Below, piece by piece: positions 49,097 to 58,399 of a stretch of DNA of 64,000 nucleotides. Positions within the stretch are counted from its first letter, which is position 1. Each line of letters opens with the position of its first letter. The position numbers and the translations under genes are program-made. This DNA comes from Pestalotiopsis fici W106-1 (Eukaryota > Ascomycota > Sordariomycetes > Amphisphaeriales > Sporocadaceae): NCBI RefSeq assembly GCF_000516985.1, contig NW_006917091.1, positions 6,859,521 through 6,923,520 of the forward strand. The letters are read 5' to 3'. Below the pieces are notes generated by a model. The model was not told where the DNA came from. It made no database searches and worked only from the letters and a program-made list of their open reading frames with translations.

Positions 49097-50660
49097 GCGA
49101 TCAATCTGCCTACCTAGCATTTCAAAAGGAAAGCTCCCCAATTCATCAATCATCAGATTCACACTGTACGCGTACCGCACTGCCTCCATGCTTGCCATGG
49201 GCGCGCGCGAGTCGTTGTCGACATCCGCTTCCCTGTTCATGTATGCACTACCTACATACCTAGCTACTCATCTGCTCTGCATCTGCAGTCAGGGTCCATT
49301 TGGAGCTGGGATAGCTCATGTAGCTCTCGAGCTTTTCACTCTACCGTCAGTCACATTTGCTGTTTTCTACCCATCTGCTTGTCTCTTACTACTGCAATGC
49401 AACTCGTAAGGGAAAAGAGAAAACTCTAGTGTAGCAACCCACCACAAACCCCCCCAAGCCGTGACATGGCAAGCATGGCATTCTCTTTCTCTGTCACTTT
49501 CCCCACAAATATCTTCTCCCATCCTCTGCTTGATTGGAGAATTGCCCTCGTCCGCCCATAACTCACACCGCGAAAGAAAGATTAGAGCATTTACATACAC
49601 ACACAAGATGCCGTCAAGACAGTTTTTGCCACCTCTAATGCGCGCGCCCAACTTCCTCGTCAAATGACAGCCTGATGAAGAAGTGCTTGAACCCAGCATC
49701 TAACCCCCCCCCTAGCCAGCCAGTGACCAACCACATGCTGCCACTGCTAATGCGCGATATACACGACAAGAGAGAGTGCCCCATCCGTGGATGCCGTACG
49801 TCCTCTTCCTTTGGAGCGAGAGCCATTCTTGTCACGAGTCTGTCCGCAAGACAAAAGGATTCAAGGCAATAAACTCACCGCCTCTCGATTTTTTTCTTTG
49901 GTGGTGACCCGGCACTCGACTTGACAGTTGGTTGGAGGGGGGCCGTTGCAATAGGTTCAACGACTGTACAGATTACACACACATATACGCACATACATAC
50001 AAAGGCAGTAGTACGTAGGCAAGGTAGGTAAAAAAGTCTCTATACACACGGACCAGGGACCATGCCCGCTTCAAAACTCACCTGCCTCCCTGTCTACAAT
50101 TGCCGATCGTAACCACGTCGGTATAGTTGCATTCCTCTCTTGATGGCTGCTACAATTCACTCCAAGTACCTTTGTGCGAGATCGCGTACCGCCTCCCTCC
50201 CCTCCCCCCAATCTCTCTCTCTACTCCTATGTACTACACAGTAAACCCACTGAATGAAGCTCTTTCACACGTGCAGAGTGGAGAAATTTTTGGGAAAGCC
50301 GCGAGCTGCTTCTTGTTGTTTGTTCTCGTCTCGGCTTTAGGCAAGTCCGCCAAAAATGTCACACTGGTATCTCGTGGGCTCTTGACTATCCGGCCACCTA
50401 ACAAAAAGTCACTCTTGTACCTGATCGCCCACGGCATCTGATTGATCCAAAATGAATAAGGACAGAAAAAAAAAAAGGGCTGCTGACTTTGGACTGGGAT
50501 TTGGGGCCCCCCTTCCCTTCCAAATGTCCCCTTCTTCATGCGGTCTAATCGTTTTTGCTGTGGGTAACGAAACCAATGCAAGCAGCCCATCCGGGGTTAT
50601 TGGGGACTTTGGCGTCTCGACCGAAACCCTCTGTTGCCTGGCTTTGAAGGAAAGGGGGCT

Positions 50661-50689
50661 GTGGTGGTGGTGGTGGTGGTGGTGGTGGG
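50661..50689. repeat. GTG trinucleotide microsatellite
   Basis: About nine perfect GTG units; G-rich on the plus strand. Confidence 0.9.
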
Positions 50690-50784
50690 ATGTGTTTTGA
50701 TCAGTACTTCTGCTTACTGTGGGAAGTTCTTTTCCCTGACCGCTTGCGAGATTACCCAGTTTGAAAGATATCACATCATTGTTC

Positions 50785-50809
50785 TTTTTTTTTTTTTTTT
50801 TTTTTTTTT
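50785..50809. repeat. Homopolymer of 25 T
   Basis: An uninterrupted run of 25 T on the plus strand, about 95 bp from the GTG repeat. Confidence 0.9.
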
Positions 50810-51279
50810 ACGGGTAGCCCGAGTTTGGTACACAGTAACTCGATGAGGGTTCAGTAGTAACGGAGAGAAAGAAAGGGGGGGAACAGTCCTGAGTGTCGAG
50901 AGTTCTTACAGTACAGTCTTTTGTTCAACAAGCTTGCACCTTTTTAATCCTCTCTTGGGAAAAAACGATGATCACCGTTCCAGGGCAGTGGAACAGGCTG
51001 TCTAGTCCGTTACGTGCCGGGAAACTATGCTCTTCTCTGGCAAAAGATTTACGTCTTCTGGCAGGACCTGGGGAGGGAAAGCAGAGTGCGGCTGAAGCTG
51101 CACGCGACTGATCGTCAGGGACACCCTCGTATGGGTTTTGGGGCCCTTGGGCAAGCACATTTGAACAAGGACGTTTCTTGTGTTGGTTTTCTTTAGTCAC
51201 AAACATGGTGGATTTATTCTGTTGATCAGTGACTCTTCTTGTCAGAGAGGTCAGGGAATAAGACCATTCCCGGACAACG

Positions 51280-51296
51280 TTTTTTTTTTTTTTTTT
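51280..51296. repeat. Homopolymer of 17 T
   Basis: An uninterrupted run of 17 T on the plus strand. Confidence 0.9.
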
Positions 51297-52778
51297 GTTG
51301 TTTTGTAGCCGAACCTTATTCGCCGTCTAGGCGAAGAAAAGGCTGTTGATCGTTTCCCGTCGCTGGAACTCTTCTCGAATGTCTGGCGGACATGTAGAGT
51401 TGGAGAAAACCTCCCAAGACAGAAACACACGTCCATAAGCGGATGTCGATTGTTTCCTTTTTGGGGGAGGCATTCCTGTCACTTTTCTTTGGCACCCTCT
51501 CGACGCGTCTATTGGATGAAGAGTAACATTAGTCTTTAGCTGCGGCTAGAGTTGCCCGTAGACCCTCGATGTCCATATCCAAGCTCTCTGAACTCCCACG
51601 GGTGAGCAGATACGTGTGCGGCAGAAGAGCATATTTCTCTGGGAGGGCTGGGTGACACATGCCGTCAGAAGAACCTACATTTGTCCTACCCATATTGGGC
51701 CATCGGCTTTTCTGCAGGTATTTGATTGTTCGGGTTCGAAAGGGCAACGTCTTGCGAGCGAACCGGGTTCCGAAAAAACTGCACACTACTCCCGTTATGT
51801 CTGTTGATGTGTTGGTGAGGATTCAGCGGGAGAGGGAGAGAATATGTGTGTATGACTTGGTTAGTCGGACCTTGCTTGTAAGTTATATGTTGCATCTATC
51901 TCTATAGAGTATGGCTATCTTGTCACTTTACAACCATGGCTCGAAACACCACGTTTGATATTGGTCGAGTAAGAGAATTGATTACGTGTCTCATATAGTA
52001 ATAAGCTAGAAAAAGAAATATCAAGCAAAACGAGCTGCTGAGACAAAACAAACAAGCCAAAGCAGTGTATTATATGAACGTCTTGCCGTAGAAAATGTCA
52101 TCTTCCGGTAATTCTGCTTCTTGGAGTCCGATCTATTTGCTTGTAATAAGCCTAGGCAGGAATTTGGCATGTAGAAAAACAACTTTCTATAGTTGTCCTG
52201 TTTCTTCAGCTGTAGTCATACACACTAGATGTATGGTGAAATGGTCTGGTTGTCTCCATCGAGTATTTCTACTGGGCAGACCAGTATGGCTGTTCCCGAA
52301 TGAGTCCTTTCGGTAAACAGCTCATGGACTTTTCAAGCATGGAACATGAAGATGCTTTGCTTTGCTTTCCGCGATCATACAAAACCAGTCAAACGATACT
52401 AGATAACTCTCCGATATCCGCCACAAAACTTAAGGGCAACATGGAAATTTGTCTGAGAAGATTACCGGATTCTCCAAGCGCAAAGGAGATACCTCGCTGA
52501 CAAACTGCTGGAGCTTGTGTGCAGCCTGGATTGTTCCTTCCTTTGCCGAATCAAACAAGATTACGTTGATCACAACTACGAGCCACGTTCTGAACTCGCC
52601 ACAAGAAACGCTTGATTCACGATCAGTACCCAGTCAAGACCGCATAAATCACCTTACTACAAGGAGCGCGCGCATAGCAATCACTCAACGAGCTCAGCCA
52701 AAGTTGAGCAAAGCAACACCCACAGAACCAAAAATCACAGAGCACCGAAGCAAAGCCAAAGAAGAAGAAGAAGAAGAA

Positions 52779-53066
52779 ATGTGCTACACAATACACTACG
52801 TCTCGCGCAACTGCGGCCATCACTGGCTCGAGATCTCGCAGCCCTGCTGGCCCGGCCAGGGTTTCAACAGCTGCGATACCTTTGGCGATGGCATTGCGCG
52901 CAGCCCTAGCCCTCTGGCCAAGACGCAGACAGCCTGTCCGGCCTGCTCGGGCGCCGGATGCTATGACAAGCACCGGTTCCGCATGATCATGCATGTCAAG
53001 AACAAGTACAAGGTGGGCGAAGGGCCTTGTAAGCATGAGCCTGGCTGCGAGTGTGTCATACTGTAA
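52779..53066 (+). CDS. Small Cys-rich protein with C-terminal CaaX box, 95 aa
   Basis: I cannot name the family. The start is the ATG after a GAA repeat (AAGAAATGTG); the frame is open to 52449 upstream, but that part reads like leader. The protein has ten cysteines: C2, C12, C23, C32, C53, C56, C61, C84, C90 and C92. NCGHHW (11-16) and CPAC (53-56) could together bind one zinc ion in a ribbon-like fold. The last four residues are C92-V-I-L, a legal CaaX prenylation signal; Leu at the end favours geranylgeranyl transfer. If used, the protein would be anchored at the cytosolic face of a membrane. No signal peptide or membrane helix is present. Composition turns sharply protein-like and GC-richer at the chosen start, which supports a real gene. 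It lies 641 bp upstream of mtq2 on the same strand. Confidence 0.75.
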   Translation: MCYTIHYVSRNCGHHWLEISQPCWPGQGFNSCDTFGDGIARSPSPLAKTQTACPACSGAGCYDKHRFRMIMHVKNKYKVGEGPCKHEPGCECVIL

Positions 53067-53707
53067 AATGAATGACCTACGGCGACGAGGCGAGAGAGAA
53101 AGAGAGGGAGTGAGAGGGAGAAGGAAGCAAACGAGGAGCAGCAGAAGAAAAAGGCATCGAGTCAAGAACAAATCTTTTCGAGGGCAAGTGCTGTAGGAAT
53201 CTGGACAGTCAAATCAAGAAAAAATCAATTCTGCGATTCGCAACACGAGTGTCCGCGTCCGCGGGTGCAAAAGAGACTCAAAATGTTTTTGCCATTATGG
53301 AAAAATCGTCAAACCAAAATACTTCAACGATTGAGCTCATGCGGGCCAAGGTCAAACAAACATGCCCAATTCATTTGTGCCGGGGACGTTATCCGGGAAG
53401 AAAGCAAACGCCGCAATCTCTATAGCAACAATGAGCGTTGACGAAATAGTTGCTAGAGACACTGCGATATCGACACCAAATGCTGCTTTTCCTTGGAATA
53501 ATTTACTGATGCTTCATCATGACAAGCTCAAACATTCATCACGTGCCCTAACCCCATCTTTTGGCGCAAAGGGAAAAAAATCTCCACACTTGTAGCTCGG
53601 TATTCTTCTTTTGAAGCTCAAGGCAAAGCGAATACAAGTCAGACCACGATCACGGTGTCTCCCATCAATCATTCAAAGTCACTCGAGTCCCCTTGTGTTT
53701 TGCCTCC
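53067..53707. other. Spacer between the CaaX gene and mtq2
   Basis: 641 bp without a gene: a purine-rich 3' UTR with GAGA runs to about 53130, then AT-richer sequence and the mtq2 promoter. Confidence 0.5.
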
Positions 53708-54511
53708 ATGCTTCCCACGCCAGACACGTCGCATGTGGACTATGAGCGCATCTACGAGCCGGCCGAGGACTCGTTCCTGCTCCTAGACACACTCTCCTCG
53801 GACACGGAGACCGCCTTCCTCCGGTCCCGATTCGGCAATGGCGGCGCCGCGGCGGGATCGTCGCCGCAGCAGCCACCTCCGGCCCCGTTGGTGGTGGAGA
53901 TTGGACCCGGCTCGGGCGTCGTCATTGGCTTTGTCAACGCGCACGCCGACACCATCTTTGGCACGCGGCATGTGCTGACGGCGGCCGTCGACGTGAACCG
54001 GCACGCTTGCACTGCGACGGGCGCCACGGCGCACAGGGCGGCGGCGGCGGCCAATGGTCATGACGGGGTCACCGCCACTACTGCTGGCGTGTTTCTCGAC
54101 GCCGTGCAAGGCGACCTCGCGGCGCCGCTGCGGACGCGCTGTGTCGATGTGCTCATCTTTAATCCGCCGTACGTCCCGACGGACGAGCTGCCGCGACAGC
54201 CCAGCGCCGCCGACGCCGAGACAGATCGGGCCAAGACCAGCTTTGACCACGACTCGTACCTGCTGGCGCTCTCCTACGCCGGCGGCCGGGACGGCATGGA
54301 GACGACGGACCGGCTGATTGACGGGCTGGGCGAGATCCTGTCGCCGAGGGGGTGCGCCTATGTCTTGCTGTGCGCGCAGAATCGGCCCGAGGAAGTCAAG
54401 CAGCGGATCAGGGAGTTTGGCCCAGAGTGGTTGGTTGAGACTGTAGGGACCAGCGGCAAGAAGGCCGGGTGGGAAAAGTTGCAGATTATTAGGATTTGGA
54501 GGGAACAATGA
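53708..54511 (+). CDS. mtq2: eRF1 glutamine N5-methyltransferase Mtq2 (HemK2), 267 aa
   Basis: Cytosolic SAM-dependent methyltransferase that, with Trm112, methylates the Gln of the GGQ loop of release factor eRF1. The start MLPTPDTSHVDY at 53708 is preferred over the ATG five codons earlier because the family begins MLPTP. YEPAEDSFLLLD at about 16-27 is the family N-terminal signature. SAM motif I, VVEIGPGSG, is at 62-70. The catalytic NPPY tetrad is at 152-155. The C-terminus ends in the usual WEKLQIIRIWR. An Ala/Gly-rich insertion in the region between them is species-specific. The gene is intronless and very GC-rich, which also opens a long antisense frame (53783-54562) that is only a shadow. 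It converges on SmD1, with 574 bp between stop codons. Confidence 0.94.
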   Translation: MLPTPDTSHVDYERIYEPAEDSFLLLDTLSSDTETAFLRSRFGNGGAAAGSSPQQPPPAPLVVEIGPGSGVVIGFVNAHADTIFGTRHVLTAAVDVNRHACTATGATAHRAAAAANGHDGVTATTAGVFLDAVQGDLAAPLRTRCVDVLIFNPPYVPTDELPRQPSAADAETDRAKTSFDHDSYLLALSYAGGRDGMETTDRLIDGLGEILSPRGCAYVLLCAQNRPEEVKQRIREFGPEWLVETVGTSGKKAGWEKLQIIRIWREQ

Positions 54512-55085
54512 GCGGGTTTTCGAAATGATCCAAATGAAAACAAGACTTATTACGCGTTTCATGTGTTTGATGATTTTGACATGGCTGTATGACCTCTGCC
54601 CATGCGGTGAACTCTTATTTCTCTATGCTGGCCCTTGGCTCTCATGTTAATGAGCTGAACAAACATCTCATGGCTTGACACACCATTATCATCATCTGTC
54701 TTGATGGAAATAGAGCCCATACCAGCTAGCTGCCCGGTTGATTTCGCGGGAAGGAGAAAAAATCAATCGTATTGAGACTCGACACCTTTTGCCTTTATGA
54801 ACGCCGTACGCAAATTCTTGAATAAGTCCATCCTCGTCCTTCTCCAAATGTTGTCGGGGATCATCTCTTTTGGCCCCATGCCAGATCATGGTTTGACTCG
54901 GACATGATTCCTTCACCCCTTTCCTGGTCGTGTGAGGTTTCTCATCTTTTCGGGAGGTTCGTCATGTCCAAAACTCTTCTCAAATGGAGCGCAGAAACGT
55001 GTTTTTGTCTTGGACACGTGGAGACCAGTCCACCGGCCAACAACTTCAAGAAAAAAGCCCATCATTTTGAGCAGTTTCCTCTTCT
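54512..55085. other. Convergent 3' region of mtq2 and SmD1
   Basis: 574 bp between facing stop codons; no gene or clear structure. Confidence 0.5.
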
Positions 55086-55721
55086 TTACCGTCCCCGACC
55101 GCGGCCGCCGCGCATACCACCACCACGACCCCTGCCCCGACCGCCTCTGGGGCCGCCGCGTCCGCCGCGGTCCGCAACCTCCTTGCGAGCCTTGTTCTTG
55201 GGCTTGACCGAGTCGTCAATGAGGAGGGTGTCGAGCGGCAGCGAGTCGGGCAGGATAAAGTAGCGAATCGTGGAGCCGCGAATGTTCATGGTGTCGAGCG
55301 GGATGGGGTCCTGACCGCGCGGCGTCATCTTGACGGTCCGCAGCGCCGTGTTCATCTGTGGCGAGACCGAAGTGATGGTGCCGTGGATGATGGTGCCTGT
55401 TTTCACGACAAACGCACATAGCTCAGATTAGCTTTCATGTTTCCTTGGTTTCCTTGTTTTTGCTGCGGGGGGAAATGGCTCGCCGTTCGCAGGATATGGA
55501 TACGTGGGAGGAGAAGCTTGGGCACTGAAGGAAGGAAGTGGTAATCGGAAATCGTGACAAACCATTCTTGAGTTCAATGGTCACCGTCTCATTGGCGCAT
55601 TTCATTAAGAATCTGGTGAGAGTGCATCGTTAGCTAGACCGGCCTTGAATTGGACGAGATATTCGCAGTTTTAGCACACGTAGTGCAAAGATAAATGAAC
55701 AGCTTACCTGACGAGCTTCAT
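55086..55721 (-). CDS. smd1: Small nuclear ribonucleoprotein SmD1, 124 aa
   Basis: Core Sm-ring protein of the U1, U2, U4 and U5 snRNPs. Exons are 55721-55708 (14 nt), 55612-55563 (50 nt) and 55396-55086, with introns of 95 and 166 nt; the joins give [22 protein letters not shown] in pieces of 5, 17 and more residues, all in frame. The Sm1 motif is at about 5-45 and the Sm2 motif, [13 protein letters not shown], follows. The tail from about residue 96 is an RG/GRG repeat, the known site of symmetric arginine dimethylation. Length and composition are normal for the family. The 3' exon converges on mtq2. Confidence 0.97.
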
Positions 55722-56204
55722 CTTGGTTGACCTTGCAGTTTGTCGGGATGTGGATTTGCAAGGCAAAGTATCGCGGTACGACTGCTGTTTCGCTCAGTAG
55801 ATGGGATGGGCGCGGTCCAGGTAGGAGCTTCAGCCTTGTAAATTTCGTGGCGCACTGAGAGCTTGGAGCGTATCACGTGACCCCATTGTACCTTTCAATA
55901 TGCAAGGCATCAACGGACGGAATTTGTTCGTACGTGCAACAATTCAAGATAATTTAAATTGCTTATATGCATGTTTAATGCCAGTATCTCCTATGCCTGG
56001 CAATATTTATTTACAAAAGGACAATGTTCATGGTCATGCATACATGTTGGGAAACATCGCTCTGAAAGCTCTCATGCTATAGTGGTATCAAAAACATCAT
56101 ATGAAAGCAACCCACCATGGTCTGGCGGAAAAAGAGAGTGGTGCATGCCTATCCATCCCGACATGAATGTGGTAGAGCCACACAGCTTATGCTTTGAGAT
56201 GTCA
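55722..56204. other. SmD1 promoter and Pkr1 3' flank
   Basis: 483 bp without a gene. The half adjoining SmD1 must be its promoter; the half from about 55900 is AT-richer and probably the pkr1 3' UTR. Confidence 0.5.
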
Positions 56205-56687
56205 TCATTTGTCCTTGTCCATCTCGTTCTCGGAAACCTTCTCCCATTCATCCTCGGTGCTCACGCCCGACTTGTAGCCAGGCGCAGCATCCAGTCTTTG
56301 CTTCAGCTCGCCTTGCGGCTCAATCACTTCCACCTCTTTGCTGGCCGTGACGGGAGCGATTGATGGCTTTGACTTGGATTGTACCGGCTCCACCTCTGTG
56401 TCGTCACTGTCATCAGCATTCTGTCTTGCCATTGCCTCTTCTTGCGCCTTTCTCTCAGCTTCCTTGGCCTGCTCCTTCTTCAGCTCGGTCGCAAACCAGT
56501 TGATGGCACCCCACAGTCCTCCACTGATGAATGACAAGATCACAAAGTGGATGCTGTATGTCGCAAGGAGTAGGCCAAACAGGACCACCTGCAAGGCGGC
56601 AAAGGTGACGTTGGTCGCAAGCAGAAGGGTGGGCGTGGTGCCCGGGGTGAAAATAGAGTTCCACATCTCCTCGAAAAAGGTTGCCAT
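56205..56687 (-). CDS. pkr1: V-ATPase assembly factor Pkr1, 160 aa
   Basis: Small ER membrane protein that helps assemble the Vo sector of the vacuolar proton ATPase. It is intronless, starting MATFFEEMWNSIFTPGTTP, where the W-SIF-PGTTP core is the family signature. Two membrane segments follow at about 20-43 (LLLATNVTFAALQVVLFGLL) and 46-66 (IHFVILSFISGGLWGAINW). A long charged, helical tail follows (KKEQAKEAERKAQEE), ending in acidic residues (DEWEKVSENEMDKDK). The length is typical of filamentous fungi and longer than the yeast form because of the tail. Confidence 0.9.
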   Translation of the reverse strand: MATFFEEMWNSIFTPGTTPTLLLATNVTFAALQVVLFGLLLATYSIHFVILSFISGGLWGAINWFATELKKEQAKEAERKAQEEAMARQNADDSDDTEVEPVQSKSKPSIAPVTASKEVEVIEPQGELKQRLDAAPGYKSGVSTEDEWEKVSENEMDKDK

Positions 56688-57150
56688 CTTGTCTGTGTTC
56701 TGATGTTGAGAAACCCAAAAAAAAATTTCTAATGGATCTTTGCGACAATGCGCGGACTCGTTTGCGAGAGAAATATGAAAAGAAGTATGCGATGTGCAGA
56801 ACGCCTGGTGTGGGCTGTCTGCAAGGTTCCCTTTTGACTAATGTAGCTCGTCAAGAATGTAGCTTTCGAGGGGTTTGCGTCTGTACGAGAGACAAGAGAC
56901 TCGAGGAATAGAGAGCGGCTCAAAACAGAACAGATGGCAATTCGCAGTTGAAGCTGAGCAGACAGTTTGTCCTGTATTGGGGCCAACAAAACCAGTTCTG
57001 GAATGAGGCCAGGTGGTGCTAGGCAGTCAATTCCGACTCGTCGTCGATGATGGGAAGCGCCGGGCCTGGAATGATGCAACTGATTTTAGCCACGTCCGCC
57101 TCAGGGAAACGCGACGTGTAGACCGACTTTGGATGGTGGGGTTGGGTAGC

Positions 57151-57153
<3 letters not shown>

Positions 57154-57186
<33 letters not shown>
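57154..57186. repeat. Homopolymer of 33 A
   Basis: The longest homopolymer in the window, uninterrupted, 467 bp upstream of the pkr1 start. It could be a slipped microsatellite or the tail of an old retroposed copy; no flanking target-site duplication is evident by eye. Confidence 0.9.
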
Positions 57187-57190
<4 letters not shown>

Positions 57191-58399
57191 AGCTAGTTGA
57201 CCCTCAGAGTCCTTATGCAGGTCCAGCTGATGATTGTAGCCAAGGTAACAAAGGCTGCTAATCGTGCTTGCGATGTTGGAAGCGCCGCTGCGAGTCAGTT
57301 TGGTCTGTCGGCATGAACATGAAGCAGGGCGACAATGACAGTAAATGAGTCAATAAAATGAAGCAAAACAAAAACAAAAAGTCATCAAAGATTACTGAGA
57401 CGCAAGAGAGGGAAAACGGTCTTTCGCCAGCGGACCATGACCACGTTGGCCGGGATGGGAAGGAGGGGCAAATAGGCGGGTGGTCGGTCGGTCGGTTCCC
57501 TTATCGAGGTCGCGTCTGCTGCTCAGGTGACGACGAACGACTTGTGATAGTGCCGCAACTGACCAGCGGGTATTACAATACTTGAGTAGATCACCAGATC
57601 AGATTCTGACATAATGTCCAGTGGTAACTGAACAATCAGAGCCAATGTACAGACTATCGATCAATTTACTCATCCCGACGCTGAATACATCCCTTGATGC
57701 TTACCTACGGAACGAATTTCTGTTGTCGGTTGCCAGAGAAGAACGCGGGGTCAGTCATCGCAAGAGGATGGATGAGTTGCCAGGCACTAGGGTACCTTAA
57801 GTAGATATCACGGTGGGTCGCGATAAGTGAGTCGACGTATTGGATGCTGCCCACGTACATGACCCAAATGCCCAGGTAGCAGTGAAGCCATATTGAATAA
57901 TCATTGAATTAGCGTCATATTCATCTTGACTCGGCAGATACACGGTTTTCACATGCGAGGCAGGATAATTAATTCGATGGACCAAGCAGATCGGCCATCT
58001 TTTGTTTCCCAGAATTGAGAGCCTGTCTGGTGCCACGAGTTTGCGGGGAAGTGACGTTTGGGCTGTAACACTGCGGTGGTGCCATGAAGTTCATCTCATC
58101 TCTGGCGGGGTCACAGCTAGCTACCTAGAAAACTACTCAGTGAACGTGGTAAGAGTATGAATGCGATTCTGCCGGCCCTGGAGGACTCATCATTCGATAT
58201 TTGCATTCCTTGAGCAATGCATATATATATGTCTTGGGTTCAAATAAAGGAGCAGTCTCGAACCGTGCCCTTGATGAGTACATTGCCGCCCCAGATCCAC
58301 TGTCCGTACGTCGCCATTTGGTTATTCAATTTTCTGTTCAAATCTAGGAGGTAGGTAGGCAGGTATGAATCGTGCCTCTAAAGCGTACGCTCGTCGATG

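Larger units (their letters stand above)
41769..52778. other. 11-kb gene-free region downstream of the flbC-like gene
   Basis: No supportable gene. The longest frames (163 aa at 42077; 220 aa at 45576, containing a poly-Lys run from a homopolymer) are random or repeat-driven. The region is dense in simple sequence: T15 at 44215, A26 at 45652, a CAAT repeat at 49059, a GTG repeat at 50661, T25 at 50785 and T17 at 51280. It also has two TTGAAA/TTTCAA palindromes near 47.3-47.4 kb. The first several hundred bases are presumably the flbC-like 3' UTR; the last part is the leader of the 52779 gene. Confidence 0.55.

Noticed and set aside
52449..52778. In-frame upstream extension of the CaaX protein
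   Set aside because: It is Ser/Thr-rich without pattern and passes through a GAA repeat just before the preferred ATG.
53783..54562. 259-codon open frame antisense to mtq2
   Set aside because: It lies opposite the GC-rich Mtq2 coding sequence, whose family motifs are unambiguous; the antisense frame is a composition shadow with Arg-rich, featureless protein.
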